From: Bremerella alba
GTDB lineage: Bacteria; Planctomycetota; Planctomycetia; Pirellulales; Pirellulaceae
NCBI RefSeq assembly: GCF_013618625.1
Contig: NZ_JABRWO010000013.1
Span: 124,001-188,000 of the forward strand
DNA length: 64,000 nt
Reading direction: 5' to 3'
Part shown: positions 46,742-55,837 of the stretch, piece by piece
How positions within the stretch are numbered: the first letter of the stretch is position 1
Layout: every line of letters starts with the position of its first letter
Program-made: the position numbers and the translations under genes
The notes under the pieces: generated by a model
What the model was told of the DNA's origin: nothing
Seen by the model: only the letters and a program-made list of their open reading frames with translations
Databases searched by the model: none

Positions 46742-47293
46742 ATGAATGCCGTAGCTCCCATCCTTCGTTTGCACGAACATCGATTCTGGGTAACCCAAAA
46801 CCTGCGGGACGCCTGCTGCCAGCTAAGCCCGGAACAACTGAATCAGCCCCACGAAATAGGGCAAGGCACCCTCTGGAAAACGCTTTGCCATCTTTATGCT
46901 GCCGAATATGTTTGGCTGGCAGCCCTGCAAGGAACCGACGACGCCGTTGCCCCCGGCGATGTCGCGGGAAAGCTGCCTGGCAACCAAGAAGGGGAGGGGG
47001 CGTCGACGTCCCTTGCGGCTTTAGTCGAACGGTGGCAGATACTTGATGGGCTCTGGCGTGCTTATCTCGACGCGATTGCACCAGAAGATCTTGATAAAAC
47101 CGTCTTCCGTAAGAGCACTAGTAGCTATCAGGGGCAACGCATTGGCTCGACAGCAATGGACGTCTTGCTGCACGTCGCGACGCATGCCCATTACACGACC
47201 GCCCAGGCCGTGAACATGCTGCGCCACAGTGGGCTATCCGACATGCCGCAATCGATGTTGATTACGCTCGCTCGCAGCCAATCTGCCACCTAA
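46742..47293 (+). CDS. DinB family protein
   Basis: A 183-residue four-helix protein of the DinB/YfiT superfamily. Metal-binding histidines are placed as expected: H50 in helix 2 (LCHLYAAEYVW) and H144 and H148 in the late helix (LLHVATHAHYTTAQAV). Members are metal-dependent thiol transferases or of unknown function. It begins about 20 nt after the pgk terminator with an AGGAG-like sequence just before the ATG. The crcB gene starts 40 nt downstream and may be co-transcribed. Confidence 0.8.
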   Translation: MNAVAPILRLHEHRFWVTQNLRDACCQLSPEQLNQPHEIGQGTLWKTLCHLYAAEYVWLAALQGTDDAVAPGDVAGKLPGNQEGEGASTSLAALVERWQILDGLWRAYLDAIAPEDLDKTVFRKSTSSYQGQRIGSTAMDVLLHVATHAHYTTAQAVNMLRHSGLSDMPQSMLITLARSQSAT

Positions 47294-47332
47294 GCTGAAG
47301 ACTTACTGCAGAAAGCCCTTCGGAAAAGCATC

Positions 47333-47746
47333 ATGACTAAAGTTATCCTCATCCTGACGATCGCATTTTTCGGGGCCTTGGGTGCGTTAGGTCGCGTCTA
47401 CGTAGGATCTTTCATCCAAGGCTATGCCCCTGAATTCGATACGGTAAAGTTCCCGATCGGAACCTTAGCCGTCAATGTGCTGGGGTGCCTGATATTCGGC
47501 TTTTTCGGTTACCTCGGTCACCACCTTGAAATTCTCCCAGCGTATTGGCGGACGGTTCTTCTTTCCGGGTTCCTGGGATCATTCACCACGTTTTCGACGT
47601 TTGGGTTTGAAACGGTCCTGCTCTACGAGAATGCCCCATACGGAAAAGTCATGTTCGCGGCCGCGAATGTCTTGTTAAACGTCACCCTGGGAGTAGGAGC
47701 GATCCTTCTTGGGCTGCAATTGGGGCGATTTTGGACGGGAAATTAG
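47333..47746 (+). CDS. crcB: Fluoride ion channel CrcB/Fluc
   Basis: A 137-residue membrane protein with four hydrophobic helices. The Fluc signature is complete: GALGRVYVG in helix 1, PIGTLAVNVLGCLIFGFF (the GTLxVN motif) in helix 2, and GFLGSFTTFSTFGFE in helix 3 with the phenylalanines that line the fluoride path. It acts as a dual-topology dimer exporting fluoride. No fluoride riboswitch is visible in the short gap upstream. Confidence 0.93.
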   Translation: MTKVILILTIAFFGALGALGRVYVGSFIQGYAPEFDTVKFPIGTLAVNVLGCLIFGFFGYLGHHLEILPAYWRTVLLSGFLGSFTTFSTFGFETVLLYENAPYGKVMFAAANVLLNVTLGVGAILLGLQLGRFWTGN

Positions 47747-47840
47747 TGCTTACGACGCCGTGTGCGATAGGTTTGTTGCGAGCAGATGAAGAATGCGCTA
47801 ATTGCATTTCAGCCACAATGAGTAGCCGGGGAAGTCGTCT

Positions 47841-47864
47841 ACAATGCACGCTTGAATGCATTGT
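47841..47864. promoter_or_regulatory. Perfect 8-bp inverted repeat before lipoprotein gene
   Basis: ACAATGCA (47841-47848) and TGCATTGT (47857-47864) are separated by 8 nt, about 85 nt upstream of the start at 47948. Spacing of one and a half helical turns fits a dimeric regulator site; a hairpin is also possible. Confidence 0.4.
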
Positions 47865-47947
47865 CCCATCTGTCTTTTAGGAGCGGATGGTTCTACAAAC
47901 CGGTTGATGGCCGAACGTGCCCATTAACCTAATCCCTACGGTTAGCA

Positions 47948-50020
47948 ATGGCTTTTGGCTCTATGATTTGGGCAAATTCGACGCGTTTGGCCTCGTTTAT
48001 TTTTGTTGCGGTTCTTTGCTTTGCCGTTACCGGCTGTGGCGGTTGCGGGGGTGATTCGCCGGCGAGCAAACTAGCCAAATTTAAACTTTCTCGTGGTAAC
48101 AACGAACCTAAACCCGCCCCAGCTAAGAAGCCTGTGGAAAAGCCTGCCCCAGCATCACCGGCCGAAAAAAAGTCGCCTGCTGCGACACCCACTCCCGAGT
48201 CCAAGCCTGCTGCGACAACCGCGCCGACACCTGAGGCTAAACCTGCCGAGCAGCCAACGGCACCTCCGACAGAAACAGTTGCGACTCTTCCGGAGACACC
48301 TGCCAATCAAATCGCAGGGGCACGTGATCGTTTCGCTATCCTGGAAGGGTTTAAGCTACAGCCAGTTCAAGGAGAGCGAGCTCAAACCAAAGCACGGTCG
48401 AAGGCCGTCTTGCACATTCTTGGCAAAGCATTGGCCCAGCAAATCGCAGACAATAGCACGATCCCTGCGTCGGCTCCCACCGACAAGCAAGGGCGTCAAT
48501 TGCTGAGTTGGCGAGTGCACCTTCTTCCCTACCTCGGCTATGCCGACCTATACAGCAAATTCAATCTCGAAGAGGCGTGGGACAGCCCGCACAATATTAA
48601 ACTCGCCGCTGAAAAACCTTATGCGTTCATGACACCAGAGATAAACGATGACCGGACGAATTTCGTGCTGTTGACCGGCCCGACATGTGCCGCCCAAGAG
48701 CGTCGAGCGAATCCGCTTAGCGCACTCAGCCCACGCGGCCTTCATAATTCGGTCGTCGTTGTTGAAGTCGCCAATCCCGCGAATCGAGTGGTTTGGACCA
48801 AACCCGCGGATCTGCCTTTTGATCCCTCAGAACCGTCCCAAGGAATCGCTGGTTGGGCAGACAACCATTTCTGTGCGATTACCGGAGATGGAGTCGTTCA
48901 CGATTTTCCGGTGATCAGCAACGATCATCTCAATCGCCTTTTCGTGGTCAGCAATCCGATTCAGCTAAGTGAAGTCGCATCAAGCTCTCCGCAAATTCAG
49001 CCCCAAGGCACCTCCAATACTAACGCTACATCAGAAATTTCGATGACATCCACGGAGCCCCTAGCGGCTCCCATTTCACGAAATGACTTCGATCCGACTA
49101 AATTACCGTTACCATCACATGTTGAAATTGATAGCGCGGCGCTCGAACTGCGGCGCCTATTCCAAAGCGAAGCTCGCGAGGCAGATCAGGACAAGAAGAA
49201 AGAAGAGATCGCTAAAAAGCTGCTTCAACACGCTGAATATCTACAGAACGATCCTGCCAAGCAATGCGCGGCGTTGCAGATCGCGTATCGTTTTGCCATC
49301 CTGGCCAAGAATCCGGTACTGCTGAAGAACGCGTTCGACAAATTGCAAGAGAGGTTCCAGGTCGACAGCTTCAGCTCAGACCTATACACAGTGCGATTTG
49401 GTGCAGAGAACCTGCAAAAGATCCCGGCACACGAGCTACCCGAGTTTCGTGCAGTGGCCAAGTCGATCTTGGAGCGTGCCGAGCAAGAGAATAACTTCCA
49501 GGCCATGGACGAGTTGATTCAAATTGGCACCCGTTTCGCGGCAAGTCAAAGCGATCAAAAGAACCTTGCGGAATTAGAGCAGTTGAAGGAACGTCTCAAA
49601 GCTTCTCGCAAAGCTTACGATTCCATCCAAGCCCGCTTCCTGTCGTTACAAGTCCCTTCGCTCGACGAAGAGGGCAATCTGATGGTCGGCAAGTTTTGGT
49701 GTGTCCATCGCAATCAATGGGACAAGGGCTTCGAGTTTCTGCTTCGCGGCAACGATGTTCGCTTTGAACACCTGGCTGAAACCGAACGCACTTCTCCGAT
49801 CGACCCACGAATCCAATTCAAGATCGCCGAAGGTTGGTGGGACATCGGGATTTCTAGCCCCCCCGGTGCCGAGCGTAATAAATTCCTCGGACGCGCTGCC
49901 CAGTGGTACAAGAAGGCAGACAGTAACATGCAAGATTCGATTGAAAAGGTTACCTCCCAGCAGCGTCTACAAGAATTTGCCCGCCTGACCGGGGTCAAGG
50001 AAATCCCCGCGATGAACTAG
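47948..50020 (+). CDS. DUF1559-type lipoprotein with planctomycete C-terminal domain
   Basis: A 690-residue envelope lipoprotein. Lipobox at C30 (AVTGC) is followed by a P/A/K-rich linker of about 80 residues. A DUF1559-like domain follows (about 150-340), recognised from GRQLLSWRVHLLPYLGY and EEAWDSPHN. After a second linker, the C-terminal 300 residues contain helical repeats and a tail with GKFWCVHRNQWDKGFEFLLRG and AEGWWDIG, a pattern seen in many planctomycete proteins of unknown role. DUF1559 usually sits behind a type IV pilin-like leader; here it is carried by a lipid anchor. Confidence 0.78.
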   Translation: MAFGSMIWANSTRLASFIFVAVLCFAVTGCGGCGGDSPASKLAKFKLSRGNNEPKPAPAKKPVEKPAPASPAEKKSPAATPTPESKPAATTAPTPEAKPAEQPTAPPTETVATLPETPANQIAGARDRFAILEGFKLQPVQGERAQTKARSKAVLHILGKALAQQIADNSTIPASAPTDKQGRQLLSWRVHLLPYLGYADLYSKFNLEEAWDSPHNIKLAAEKPYAFMTPEINDDRTNFVLLTGPTCAAQERRANPLSALSPRGLHNSVVVVEVANPANRVVWTKPADLPFDPSEPSQGIAGWADNHFCAITGDGVVHDFPVISNDHLNRLFVVSNPIQLSEVASSSPQIQPQGTSNTNATSEISMTSTEPLAAPISRNDFDPTKLPLPSHVEIDSAALELRRLFQSEAREADQDKKKEEIAKKLLQHAEYLQNDPAKQCAALQIAYRFAILAKNPVLLKNAFDKLQERFQVDSFSSDLYTVRFGAENLQKIPAHELPEFRAVAKSILERAEQENNFQAMDELIQIGTRFAASQSDQKNLAELEQLKERLKASRKAYDSIQARFLSLQVPSLDEEGNLMVGKFWCVHRNQWDKGFEFLLRGNDVRFEHLAETERTSPIDPRIQFKIAEGWWDIGISSPPGAERNKFLGRAAQWYKKADSNMQDSIEKVTSQQRLQEFARLTGVKEIPAMN

Positions 50021-50162
50021 GCTTGGAATGAACTCTCGCTTATCGCGGTTGTATCGATCAATACGATTGCCGTAACCCAGGTAAACTTATCCGCTTGCTC
50101 GTGGCGAAGTCTAGATTGATATCCCTCAGTCCCAGACATCCCTCAGTAAGAATTGGTTTCGT

Positions 50163-51788
50163 ATGGCATCCGGTGGCGGGCACTATGATTGCGTTGTAAT
50201 TGGCGCAGGGCACAATGGCTTAATTACCGCTGCGTATCTGGCCAAATCCGGCAAAAAAGTCGCCGTGCTCGAACGGCGGCATGTCCTGGGTGGCTGCTCG
50301 ACCAGTGAGCAGCTGTGGCCCGGCTATAAGGTCTCGACCGCATCTTACGTGGTCAGCCTGCTTCTGCCAGAGATTATCCGCGACCTGAAGCTGAAGCAAA
50401 ACGGTCTGAAGATTCTGCCGCGCGATCCGGCCTCGTTCACGCCTACCGACGACGGACGGTACTTGCTGCTGGGGCATGATGTCGATTCCAACGCCCAGCA
50501 GATCGCCAAGTTCAGCAAGCACGATGCCGAGAATTATCCGAAGTACAACCAATTGTTGGAACGCATTGCGGCGGTCGTCGAACCCATCCTGATGAAGACA
50601 GCCCCCGATCCGCTGCCGATGCCTAAAGATTGGCGGAATGTCTCGCTGACCAAACGAATTCGTGATACCTCGCGTCTGTGGAAATTCTACCAGAGCTTTG
50701 GCAAGCTCGAGGGAGAAATCCCCGAAGCGATCGAGCTTCTCTCCGGAGCTGCCCGGCCGATCTTGGAACGGTGGTTTGAAAGCGAACCGCTGCGGGCCAC
50801 CCTCGCGACCGACGCGATCATCGGCGCGTTCGCCTCGATCTCGGCACCTGGCACCGCCTATGTATTGCTGCATCACGTGATGGGGGAAGCAGGCGGCAAA
50901 AGGGGCGTGTGGGGGTTCGTCGAAGGAGGCATGGGAGGGATCGCTGCATCGCTTGCCAAGACATGCGAAGAACTGGGGGTAACCATCGTCCGCGAAGCAC
51001 CTGTCGAAAAAATCCTCAGCAGCGAAAGCAAGATCCAAGGGGTTCAACTCGAAGATGGAACCACTTACGAAGCCAAGGTGGTGGCTTCGAGCGTGGACGC
51101 CAATCTGACATTTCGCAAGTTCCTTTCGCCAGACCAGTTGCCGGCAGACTTCCTGCGTGCCATCTCGAACATCGATTACGGTTCCGCTTCGGCCAAAATC
51201 AATTTAGCATTGGCCGAACCGCCTCAATTTACAGCCTATCCCGAGTCGGGCCTCAGTCCGATTCATCGCGGGACGATGCATATCTCTCCCACGATGGACT
51301 ATCTCGAACGGGCCTACGACGACGCCAAGTATGGCAGGGCAAGCGAAGAACCGATCCTCGAAATGACGATGCCCACCTCAGTCGACAAAACAATTGCTCC
51401 AGAGGGGAAACATATCCTGTCGATCTTCGTCCAGTACGCGCCCTACCATCTGCGGGATGCCCACTGGGACGATATCAAAGAGTCGTTTGCCGATCGCTGC
51501 ATTGCCAAGATTGGGCAGTACGCCCCGAACGTACCGGGGGCCGTATTGCATCGCCAGGTGCTCTCGCCGCTGGACCTCGAACGCGTTTACGGGCTGACCG
51601 GTGGTAACATCATGCAGGGCGCGATGAACTTCAATCAGCTCTTCGCCATGCGTCCCATTCCAGGCTGGGCCGATCATCGCACGCCGGTGAAGGGGCTCTA
51701 CTTGTGCGGCGCAGCAAGCCACCCCGGCGGCGGCGTGATGGGAGCATGCGGCAAGAATGCCGCCGTCGAGATTCTACGCGACTACTAA
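50163..51788 (+). CDS. PYROXD2-like / phytoene desaturase-type FAD oxidoreductase
   Basis: A 541-residue flavoprotein (COG1233). The N-terminal FAD site is DCVVIGAGHNGLITAAYLA, followed by ERRHVLGGCS, and the C-terminal FAD loop is GLYLCGAASHPGGGVMGACG. The closest branch by motif is PYROXD2-like rather than a true carotenoid desaturase, and no carotenoid genes are near. Reaction unknown. Its stop overlaps the stop of the minus-strand gene at 51785 by 4 nt. Confidence 0.87.
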   Translation: MASGGGHYDCVVIGAGHNGLITAAYLAKSGKKVAVLERRHVLGGCSTSEQLWPGYKVSTASYVVSLLLPEIIRDLKLKQNGLKILPRDPASFTPTDDGRYLLLGHDVDSNAQQIAKFSKHDAENYPKYNQLLERIAAVVEPILMKTAPDPLPMPKDWRNVSLTKRIRDTSRLWKFYQSFGKLEGEIPEAIELLSGAARPILERWFESEPLRATLATDAIIGAFASISAPGTAYVLLHHVMGEAGGKRGVWGFVEGGMGGIAASLAKTCEELGVTIVREAPVEKILSSESKIQGVQLEDGTTYEAKVVASSVDANLTFRKFLSPDQLPADFLRAISNIDYGSASAKINLALAEPPQFTAYPESGLSPIHRGTMHISPTMDYLERAYDDAKYGRASEEPILEMTMPTSVDKTIAPEGKHILSIFVQYAPYHLRDAHWDDIKESFADRCIAKIGQYAPNVPGAVLHRQVLSPLDLERVYGLTGGNIMQGAMNFNQLFAMRPIPGWADHRTPVKGLYLCGAASHPGGGVMGACGKNAAVEILRDY

Positions 51789-52438
51789 CGAACCAGCTCT
51801 AAGGTCGTCCAGATACTGGGATCTTCATCGATGGGGAATTGCGTGTTGACGCTCTGGGTCTGCCACCCCAGTTCGCGATCCATCACGGCGTAGAAGAAAC
51901 CGATTTTGTCATACTCGCTCGGATCGTATCCGGTTAGACTTGTCGCCGGCACGCAGCATTCCAGCAGATAGCCGTCTTTGGTCAAGGTTCCTCGCACCCG
52001 TAAATCGCCAGGACGAACGGGGTTTGCATTCTCTCTTGCGCGGTTGATCAGCAGTTGATCCCCGACCGGGTCGCGATAGCTCGGCCCGGCACCGATGGGC
52101 AGAAAGGCAAACCGATGACAAAACTTTGTCGCGCGATGCACGGTGTGCGTTGCCCTGGTGTCGATCCAGAGTTGAAAGCCATCGCTTTCGTCGACGCGAC
52201 TCTCGCGGCACCATACCGGCTGCCGTTTTCCAGAGACAAGCACTGAGAAAGAAACGCCTCGTTCGTTCCACCCACCCCGCACATCGGCAAACTGCTTGCG
52301 GCCATCGAGTTCTCCGAACCCGCGCAGCTTGTAGTCCTCGGAATATGCCAGCGGCTTTTGCTGCCAGATCTTCTCGCGGAAATTCAGCGGGACCGAATAC
52401 TGAAACAGGAAGGATGGTGAGAGAACCGATTTCGCCAT
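51785..52438 (-). CDS. CBM9-like domain protein, cytosolic
   Basis: A 217-residue protein consisting of one carbohydrate-binding-family-9/DOMON-like beta-sandwich: FADVRGGWNERGVSFSVLV, then DGFQLWIDTRAT, a GYLLECCVP strand and KIGFFYAVMDRELGWQ. There is no signal peptide, which is unusual for a CBM9-type fold. It follows the btaB gene on the same strand by 60 nt and may belong to that transcript. Function unknown. Confidence 0.7.
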   Translation of the reverse strand: MAKSVLSPSFLFQYSVPLNFREKIWQQKPLAYSEDYKLRGFGELDGRKQFADVRGGWNERGVSFSVLVSGKRQPVWCRESRVDESDGFQLWIDTRATHTVHRATKFCHRFAFLPIGAGPSYRDPVGDQLLINRARENANPVRPGDLRVRGTLTKDGYLLECCVPATSLTGYDPSEYDKIGFFYAVMDRELGWQTQSVNTQFPIDEDPSIWTTLELVR

Positions 52439-52498
52439 GGGCTTTACTATTTCGTCGCTAGTTGAAGTTCCATTTGGCTAACGTGACCGCATGCGGAC

Positions 52499-53233
52499 CT
52501 ACGCCTCGCGTTTTGTGCCGGTAAAGATGTAATACGGTGTCTTAAACCATAACAGGTAAGGAACCTTGGCGCGGTTCTCTTCCAAGTTGGTGGTTTCAAA
52601 GTGCCGCTGCAAATAGGGGACATGATCGCGCGACGGAAAGACATTGTCCGACGCAAACCAAACCGGCCAGAAACTACGTGTGAACCACGGATGACGCTTG
52701 AGCGACTCGTCGGGGAATTTACGCGAAACGTAGAAATCGACCACACCGATCGTGCCACCCGGCTTCAAAATCCGTAAAGCATTTTCCATCGCCGCGAACC
52801 AATCGGGGATCATCGTCAGCGAGTAAGAGAACGTTACTACGTCGGCGTACCCTTCGTCTGGTGTCCAGGCAGTAGCGTCTGCTTCCACCGTTTTCACGTT
52901 GCTCCAACCGCGCTGCTTGATGCGATCGTCGCATACCTTCAAAAGAGACGAAGCCAGATCAACCACATAGGCCTGCTTCAGGTTGCCGATACGATCCGCG
53001 ATGAACTCGAGATTCGAGCCGGTCCCGCCTCCCATGTCGACCCACACGGCATCTTGCGGTGGCTCGATCGAACGGTACATCTCTTCCCGCCCTTTGAGCA
53101 GGCGTTTGCGAAAGTCATCGTACGCGCCGGCCTGACCGCTGTAAAAGCTATCAAGCCGCTGGGCGTGGTTGTCCCCTTTCACCGGCTTCACGGCAAGGTG
53201 ATACAAGACTTTCAGATCCGAAGCCAGACTCAT
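52499..53233 (-). CDS. btaB: Betaine lipid synthesis methyltransferase BtaB
   Basis: A 244-residue SAM-dependent methyltransferase that should methylate the amino group of diacylglyceryl-homoserine three times to give the betaine lipid DGTS. The SAM loop is [12 protein letters not shown], and the following motifs ([27 protein letters not shown]) match BtaB. GAGGAG lies 6 nt before ATG 53233; the longer frame reads through the repeat at 53263 and is rejected. The btaA gene lies just upstream on the same strand, which strengthens both assignments. Confidence 0.83.
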   Translation of the reverse strand: MSLASDLKVLYHLAVKPVKGDNHAQRLDSFYSGQAGAYDDFRKRLLKGREEMYRSIEPPQDAVWVDMGGGTGSNLEFIADRIGNLKQAYVVDLASSLLKVCDDRIKQRGWSNVKTVEADATAWTPDEGYADVVTFSYSLTMIPDWFAAMENALRILKPGGTIGVVDFYVSRKFPDESLKRHPWFTRSFWPVWFASDNVFPSRDHVPYLQRHFETTNLEENRAKVPYLLWFKTPYYIFTGTKREA

Positions 53234-53262
53234 CCGATGCTCCTCGAGGTGTCCTTTCATTT

Positions 53263-53300
53263 CCCCTCGCCCCGTGGGGGAGAAGGTTAGGGTGAGGGGG
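53263..53300. repeat. Palindromic GC-rich intergenic repeat
   Basis: A 38-nt element that folds on itself: outer CCCCTC/GAGGGG and inner CCCC-GT-GGGG, with AGAAGGTTAGGGTGA between. Elements with this core are dispersed in many bacterial genomes, and the present copy lies between btaA and btaB. It could form a stem in the transcript and lower btaB expression. Confidence 0.7.
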
Positions 53301-53360
53301 TGAAACGAGAGCCCGTTTCTCATCCCTTTCCCTTGCGAAGTGTGCGGGAACCGGTGTTGT

Positions 53361-54560
53361 TTAGGCAGCGATATCCGCGATTCGGAACGCCCCGTAGGTG
53401 TGCACGCGATCTTTGACGTGAAGCTCTTCAGCCAGTTGCTGGTTATAGGTCAGCAATTCGCCGACCTGCTTCTTCTGACCTTGATGAGTGATCTCGACTT
53501 CATCGATAAAATCGGTGTTCAGGCCGCCTGTTCGCCAGATAATGCGGGTATCGTCTTCCCCTTCCATTCGATTGGCAATGGCCTGCCATTCGTTGACCAG
53601 GGCGAAGTAAAGTTTGTCGGTCAGCCAGTCTTGATGATCCAACAGCACCAAACGATGAATTGGGTGCCCGTCATGCTTCTCGAGGAAGTGCTGCACCGAA
53701 TCGGTATGCGTGCTGACCTTGTGCACCAAGCCGTCCTTCAATTTCTGAAAGTTATCTGGCTTGAGATATTCGGGACAGCAATCTTCGGTGTATTGCCCCG
53801 TCACGTATACACGCCAGAAGTAGTTGTCCTGGATTGGAAGTTCAGCGAAGACGGCCCGCATGTTGTCTTGCACGAAGTCCACGATACCGTTGGAGTACTG
53901 CTTCTCGAGATGCTCGCGTTGGGCACGAGGCACCCCGACCAAGCTCCAGGTGGTGTCCCGGCTCATCGCAAACTTGAGAGGCCCGGTCCACAACTTTCGG
54001 TCGATGACCTCAAAGATCTCACGTTGCTCTTCCAGAGTTTTGGCATCCAGCAAATCGAGAACTTGCGGTCGCATTCGCAGGACATTCTCGACATACATGT
54101 TCACCACCTTGGCGAACGCTCCGGATGTCCCACGGAAGTAGAAGCTTCGCTTCTTGCGAGGACGGAAGTACTTGATCTTCCGATCCCAATAACTGCGTGA
54201 CCATTCCGGCAGCGAATTTCGCAGTTTCGACTTGTAGGTGTCCTTGAAGTCGAGCAACTGGCCTTTCCCGAACATGGAGAAGAAGTCTTCATACTCCAAA
54301 TTCTGGATTCCCGCTTTCTTGAGATCCAAAAGCGCATTTTGCCGTGGATTCATATCGACGGCATAGACATGGTTGGCTCCGGCCAGAACATAATCTAGCG
54401 CATTGCAGCCTGCCGACGTGATCACCATCACATTGTGATGGGGTTGAATCTCCAGGGCGACCCGATCTAAGCGAGGGTCTTCCCAGCAGGTATTGTACAC
54501 TAAGTTGTTACGGTGAACGAAGTTAAAAACACGACCTCGAACCCAGCTAACCAATGCCAT
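53361..54560 (-). CDS. btaA: BtaA (DUF3419), diacylglycerol aminocarboxypropyltransferase
   Basis: A 399-residue DUF3419 protein. BtaA moves the 3-amino-3-carboxypropyl group of SAM to diacylglycerol, the first step to betaine lipid. The SAM-binding part has [16 protein letters not shown] and [14 protein letters not shown]; the N-terminal [15 protein letters not shown] stretch and C-terminal RIIWRTGG are also typical. The ATG at 54560 has GAGGG 5 nt before it, so it is preferred to a TTG 12 nt further upstream. btaB follows after 127 nt. Betaine lipids replace phospholipids in some bacteria when phosphate is low. Confidence 0.85.
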   Translation of the reverse strand: MALVSWVRGRVFNFVHRNNLVYNTCWEDPRLDRVALEIQPHHNVMVITSAGCNALDYVLAGANHVYAVDMNPRQNALLDLKKAGIQNLEYEDFFSMFGKGQLLDFKDTYKSKLRNSLPEWSRSYWDRKIKYFRPRKKRSFYFRGTSGAFAKVVNMYVENVLRMRPQVLDLLDAKTLEEQREIFEVIDRKLWTGPLKFAMSRDTTWSLVGVPRAQREHLEKQYSNGIVDFVQDNMRAVFAELPIQDNYFWRVYVTGQYTEDCCPEYLKPDNFQKLKDGLVHKVSTHTDSVQHFLEKHDGHPIHRLVLLDHQDWLTDKLYFALVNEWQAIANRMEGEDDTRIIWRTGGLNTDFIDEVEITHQGQKKQVGELLTYNQQLAEELHVKDRVHTYGAFRIADIAA

Positions 54561-54930
54561 TGCGGCCCTCAAAGAACTAGATCAGGCAAGGAAGGGGGAA
54601 ACCGAGTCGGTAACCCTGCCAATCAATGGAGCACCAGAACCAGCACTCCAAGGTAACTCATTGATTGTAGGGGCTCTGATACCGATCACAAGCCACGGTG
54701 CCTCCCATTCCCCCTCCATTTCCTCGCTTCTTACATAAGATTTACCCATTCTCGGGATCCGGACGGGCAATGCTGATGCGTTGGTTAAGTTCCCAAGGAA
54801 TGTCAGGAAACTTTTGCCATAGAGAACATGGAAAAAGAGGGGGTTATCAATAAACGATCAATCAGGTGGCTCCCATTCAATCCGCGAGGTTAAAACCTCG
54901 GCAATGGTCTTAACTTCAGGAATATGGTGC
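54561..54930. other. Intergenic region, nothing recognised
   Basis: 370 nt between btaA and the end of the DUF2063 gene, both on the minus strand. The btaA promoter must lie here. I looked for a phosphate-box-like repeat and found none. No gene or strong hairpin is visible. Confidence 0.5.
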
Positions 54931-55833
54931 CTAGCACTCTCTTCGCTCAGAAGAGACATCAATTGCCAGAAAGAACTGCTCGCGAGTGAATTTTTGGAAA
55001 GCGGCTGCTAGCAATTCAGGGAAATCATCCGACGAGCCGGCCTCGATCACCGCGCCTTCGATTGCCTGGGAAACGCTCTGTCCTTCGGCAAGCCGCGACA
55101 GAAGATGGTATTCCCAACACGTAAGAGGCACGCGACGGACGACATAGTCTTGGCGTGACAAAGCGAGCCAACTGGGTGCGGCTTCTGGAATTGCTGCCTG
55201 GGCCTCTTGTTTGATGGATGTGATGAAGTCACTGATCGGGAAGGGAAAAGAGTGCAGTCTCAGGCACGGCACCATCTGGAACGTTGCCTCCGCGAACGCT
55301 GTCGGCGAGATGCCTTCCAACTGGGCTGGCGACATCACCTCTTGCTGCTCTACGCCTGGCCCATCGAAGATCGCGTCGATGGAACGCTCGGCCACGGCAA
55401 GCCCTACCAGAAAGTCTTCAAAGCCTAACTCTTGGATACCTTGGGTCGGACTGGTCTCTTCCAGAAAGTCAGGAAACCGACTCCCCAGTCGATTCAGCGT
55501 GTACGACCGCGACGGATACTGTTGCAGGTAGGCGATCGCGAACTGATCGAATAGCTCGTCCCCGACGGTCTTAGCAAACAACGGGTAGATCGACTTCAGA
55601 CACTCCACTAGGCGGGCATAGTAGGCATGCGCGTACACCTCCAGCCGCTGAATACTGGTCCGCCGGTCGCTGCGGGTCACCACCGATTCGATCTGCGATG
55701 AATCGACCGAGATATGCCGTTGTGCATCGGGCGCATCGATCCCTTCGACCACCCCATCCACATTCGTAATCACCGACTGCAACCATTTTTGAAGAACCGG
55801 TAAGTTGGTCGCGTTCGGCTTGTTGTCAGTCAT
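54931..55833 (-). CDS. DUF2063 protein, partner of DUF692 oxygenase (HvfC/BufC-like)
   Basis: A 300-residue protein. The N-terminal DUF2063 domain (about 10-130) has RLEVYAHAYYARLVECLKSIYPLF, DELFDQFAIAYLQQYPSRSY and GSRFPDFL. The C-terminal part is a winged or helical domain (about 150-295). In known systems such a protein binds the DUF692 oxygenase and presents the precursor. The start lies 4 nt after the oxygenase stop, so translation is coupled. With the cysteine-rich gene upstream it completes a precursor-enzyme-partner set. Confidence 0.85.
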   Translation of the reverse strand: MTDNKPNATNLPVLQKWLQSVITNVDGVVEGIDAPDAQRHISVDSSQIESVVTRSDRRTSIQRLEVYAHAYYARLVECLKSIYPLFAKTVGDELFDQFAIAYLQQYPSRSYTLNRLGSRFPDFLEETSPTQGIQELGFEDFLVGLAVAERSIDAIFDGPGVEQQEVMSPAQLEGISPTAFAEATFQMVPCLRLHSFPFPISDFITSIKQEAQAAIPEAAPSWLALSRQDYVVRRVPLTCWEYHLLSRLAEGQSVSQAIEGAVIEAGSSDDFPELLAAAFQKFTREQFFLAIDVSSERREC

Positions 55834-55837
55834 CGAT

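Noticed and set aside
47294-47332. Fluoride riboswitch before crcB
   Set aside because: The gap is only 39 nt and does not contain the needed pseudoknot elements.
50163-51788. Carotenoid desaturase assignment
   Set aside because: Motifs fit the broader PYROXD2-like family, and no phytoene synthase or other carotenoid gene is near.
53234-53323. N-terminal extension of BtaB by 30 codons
   Set aside because: The extension is a translation of the palindromic repeat, and GAGGAG stands right before ATG 53233.
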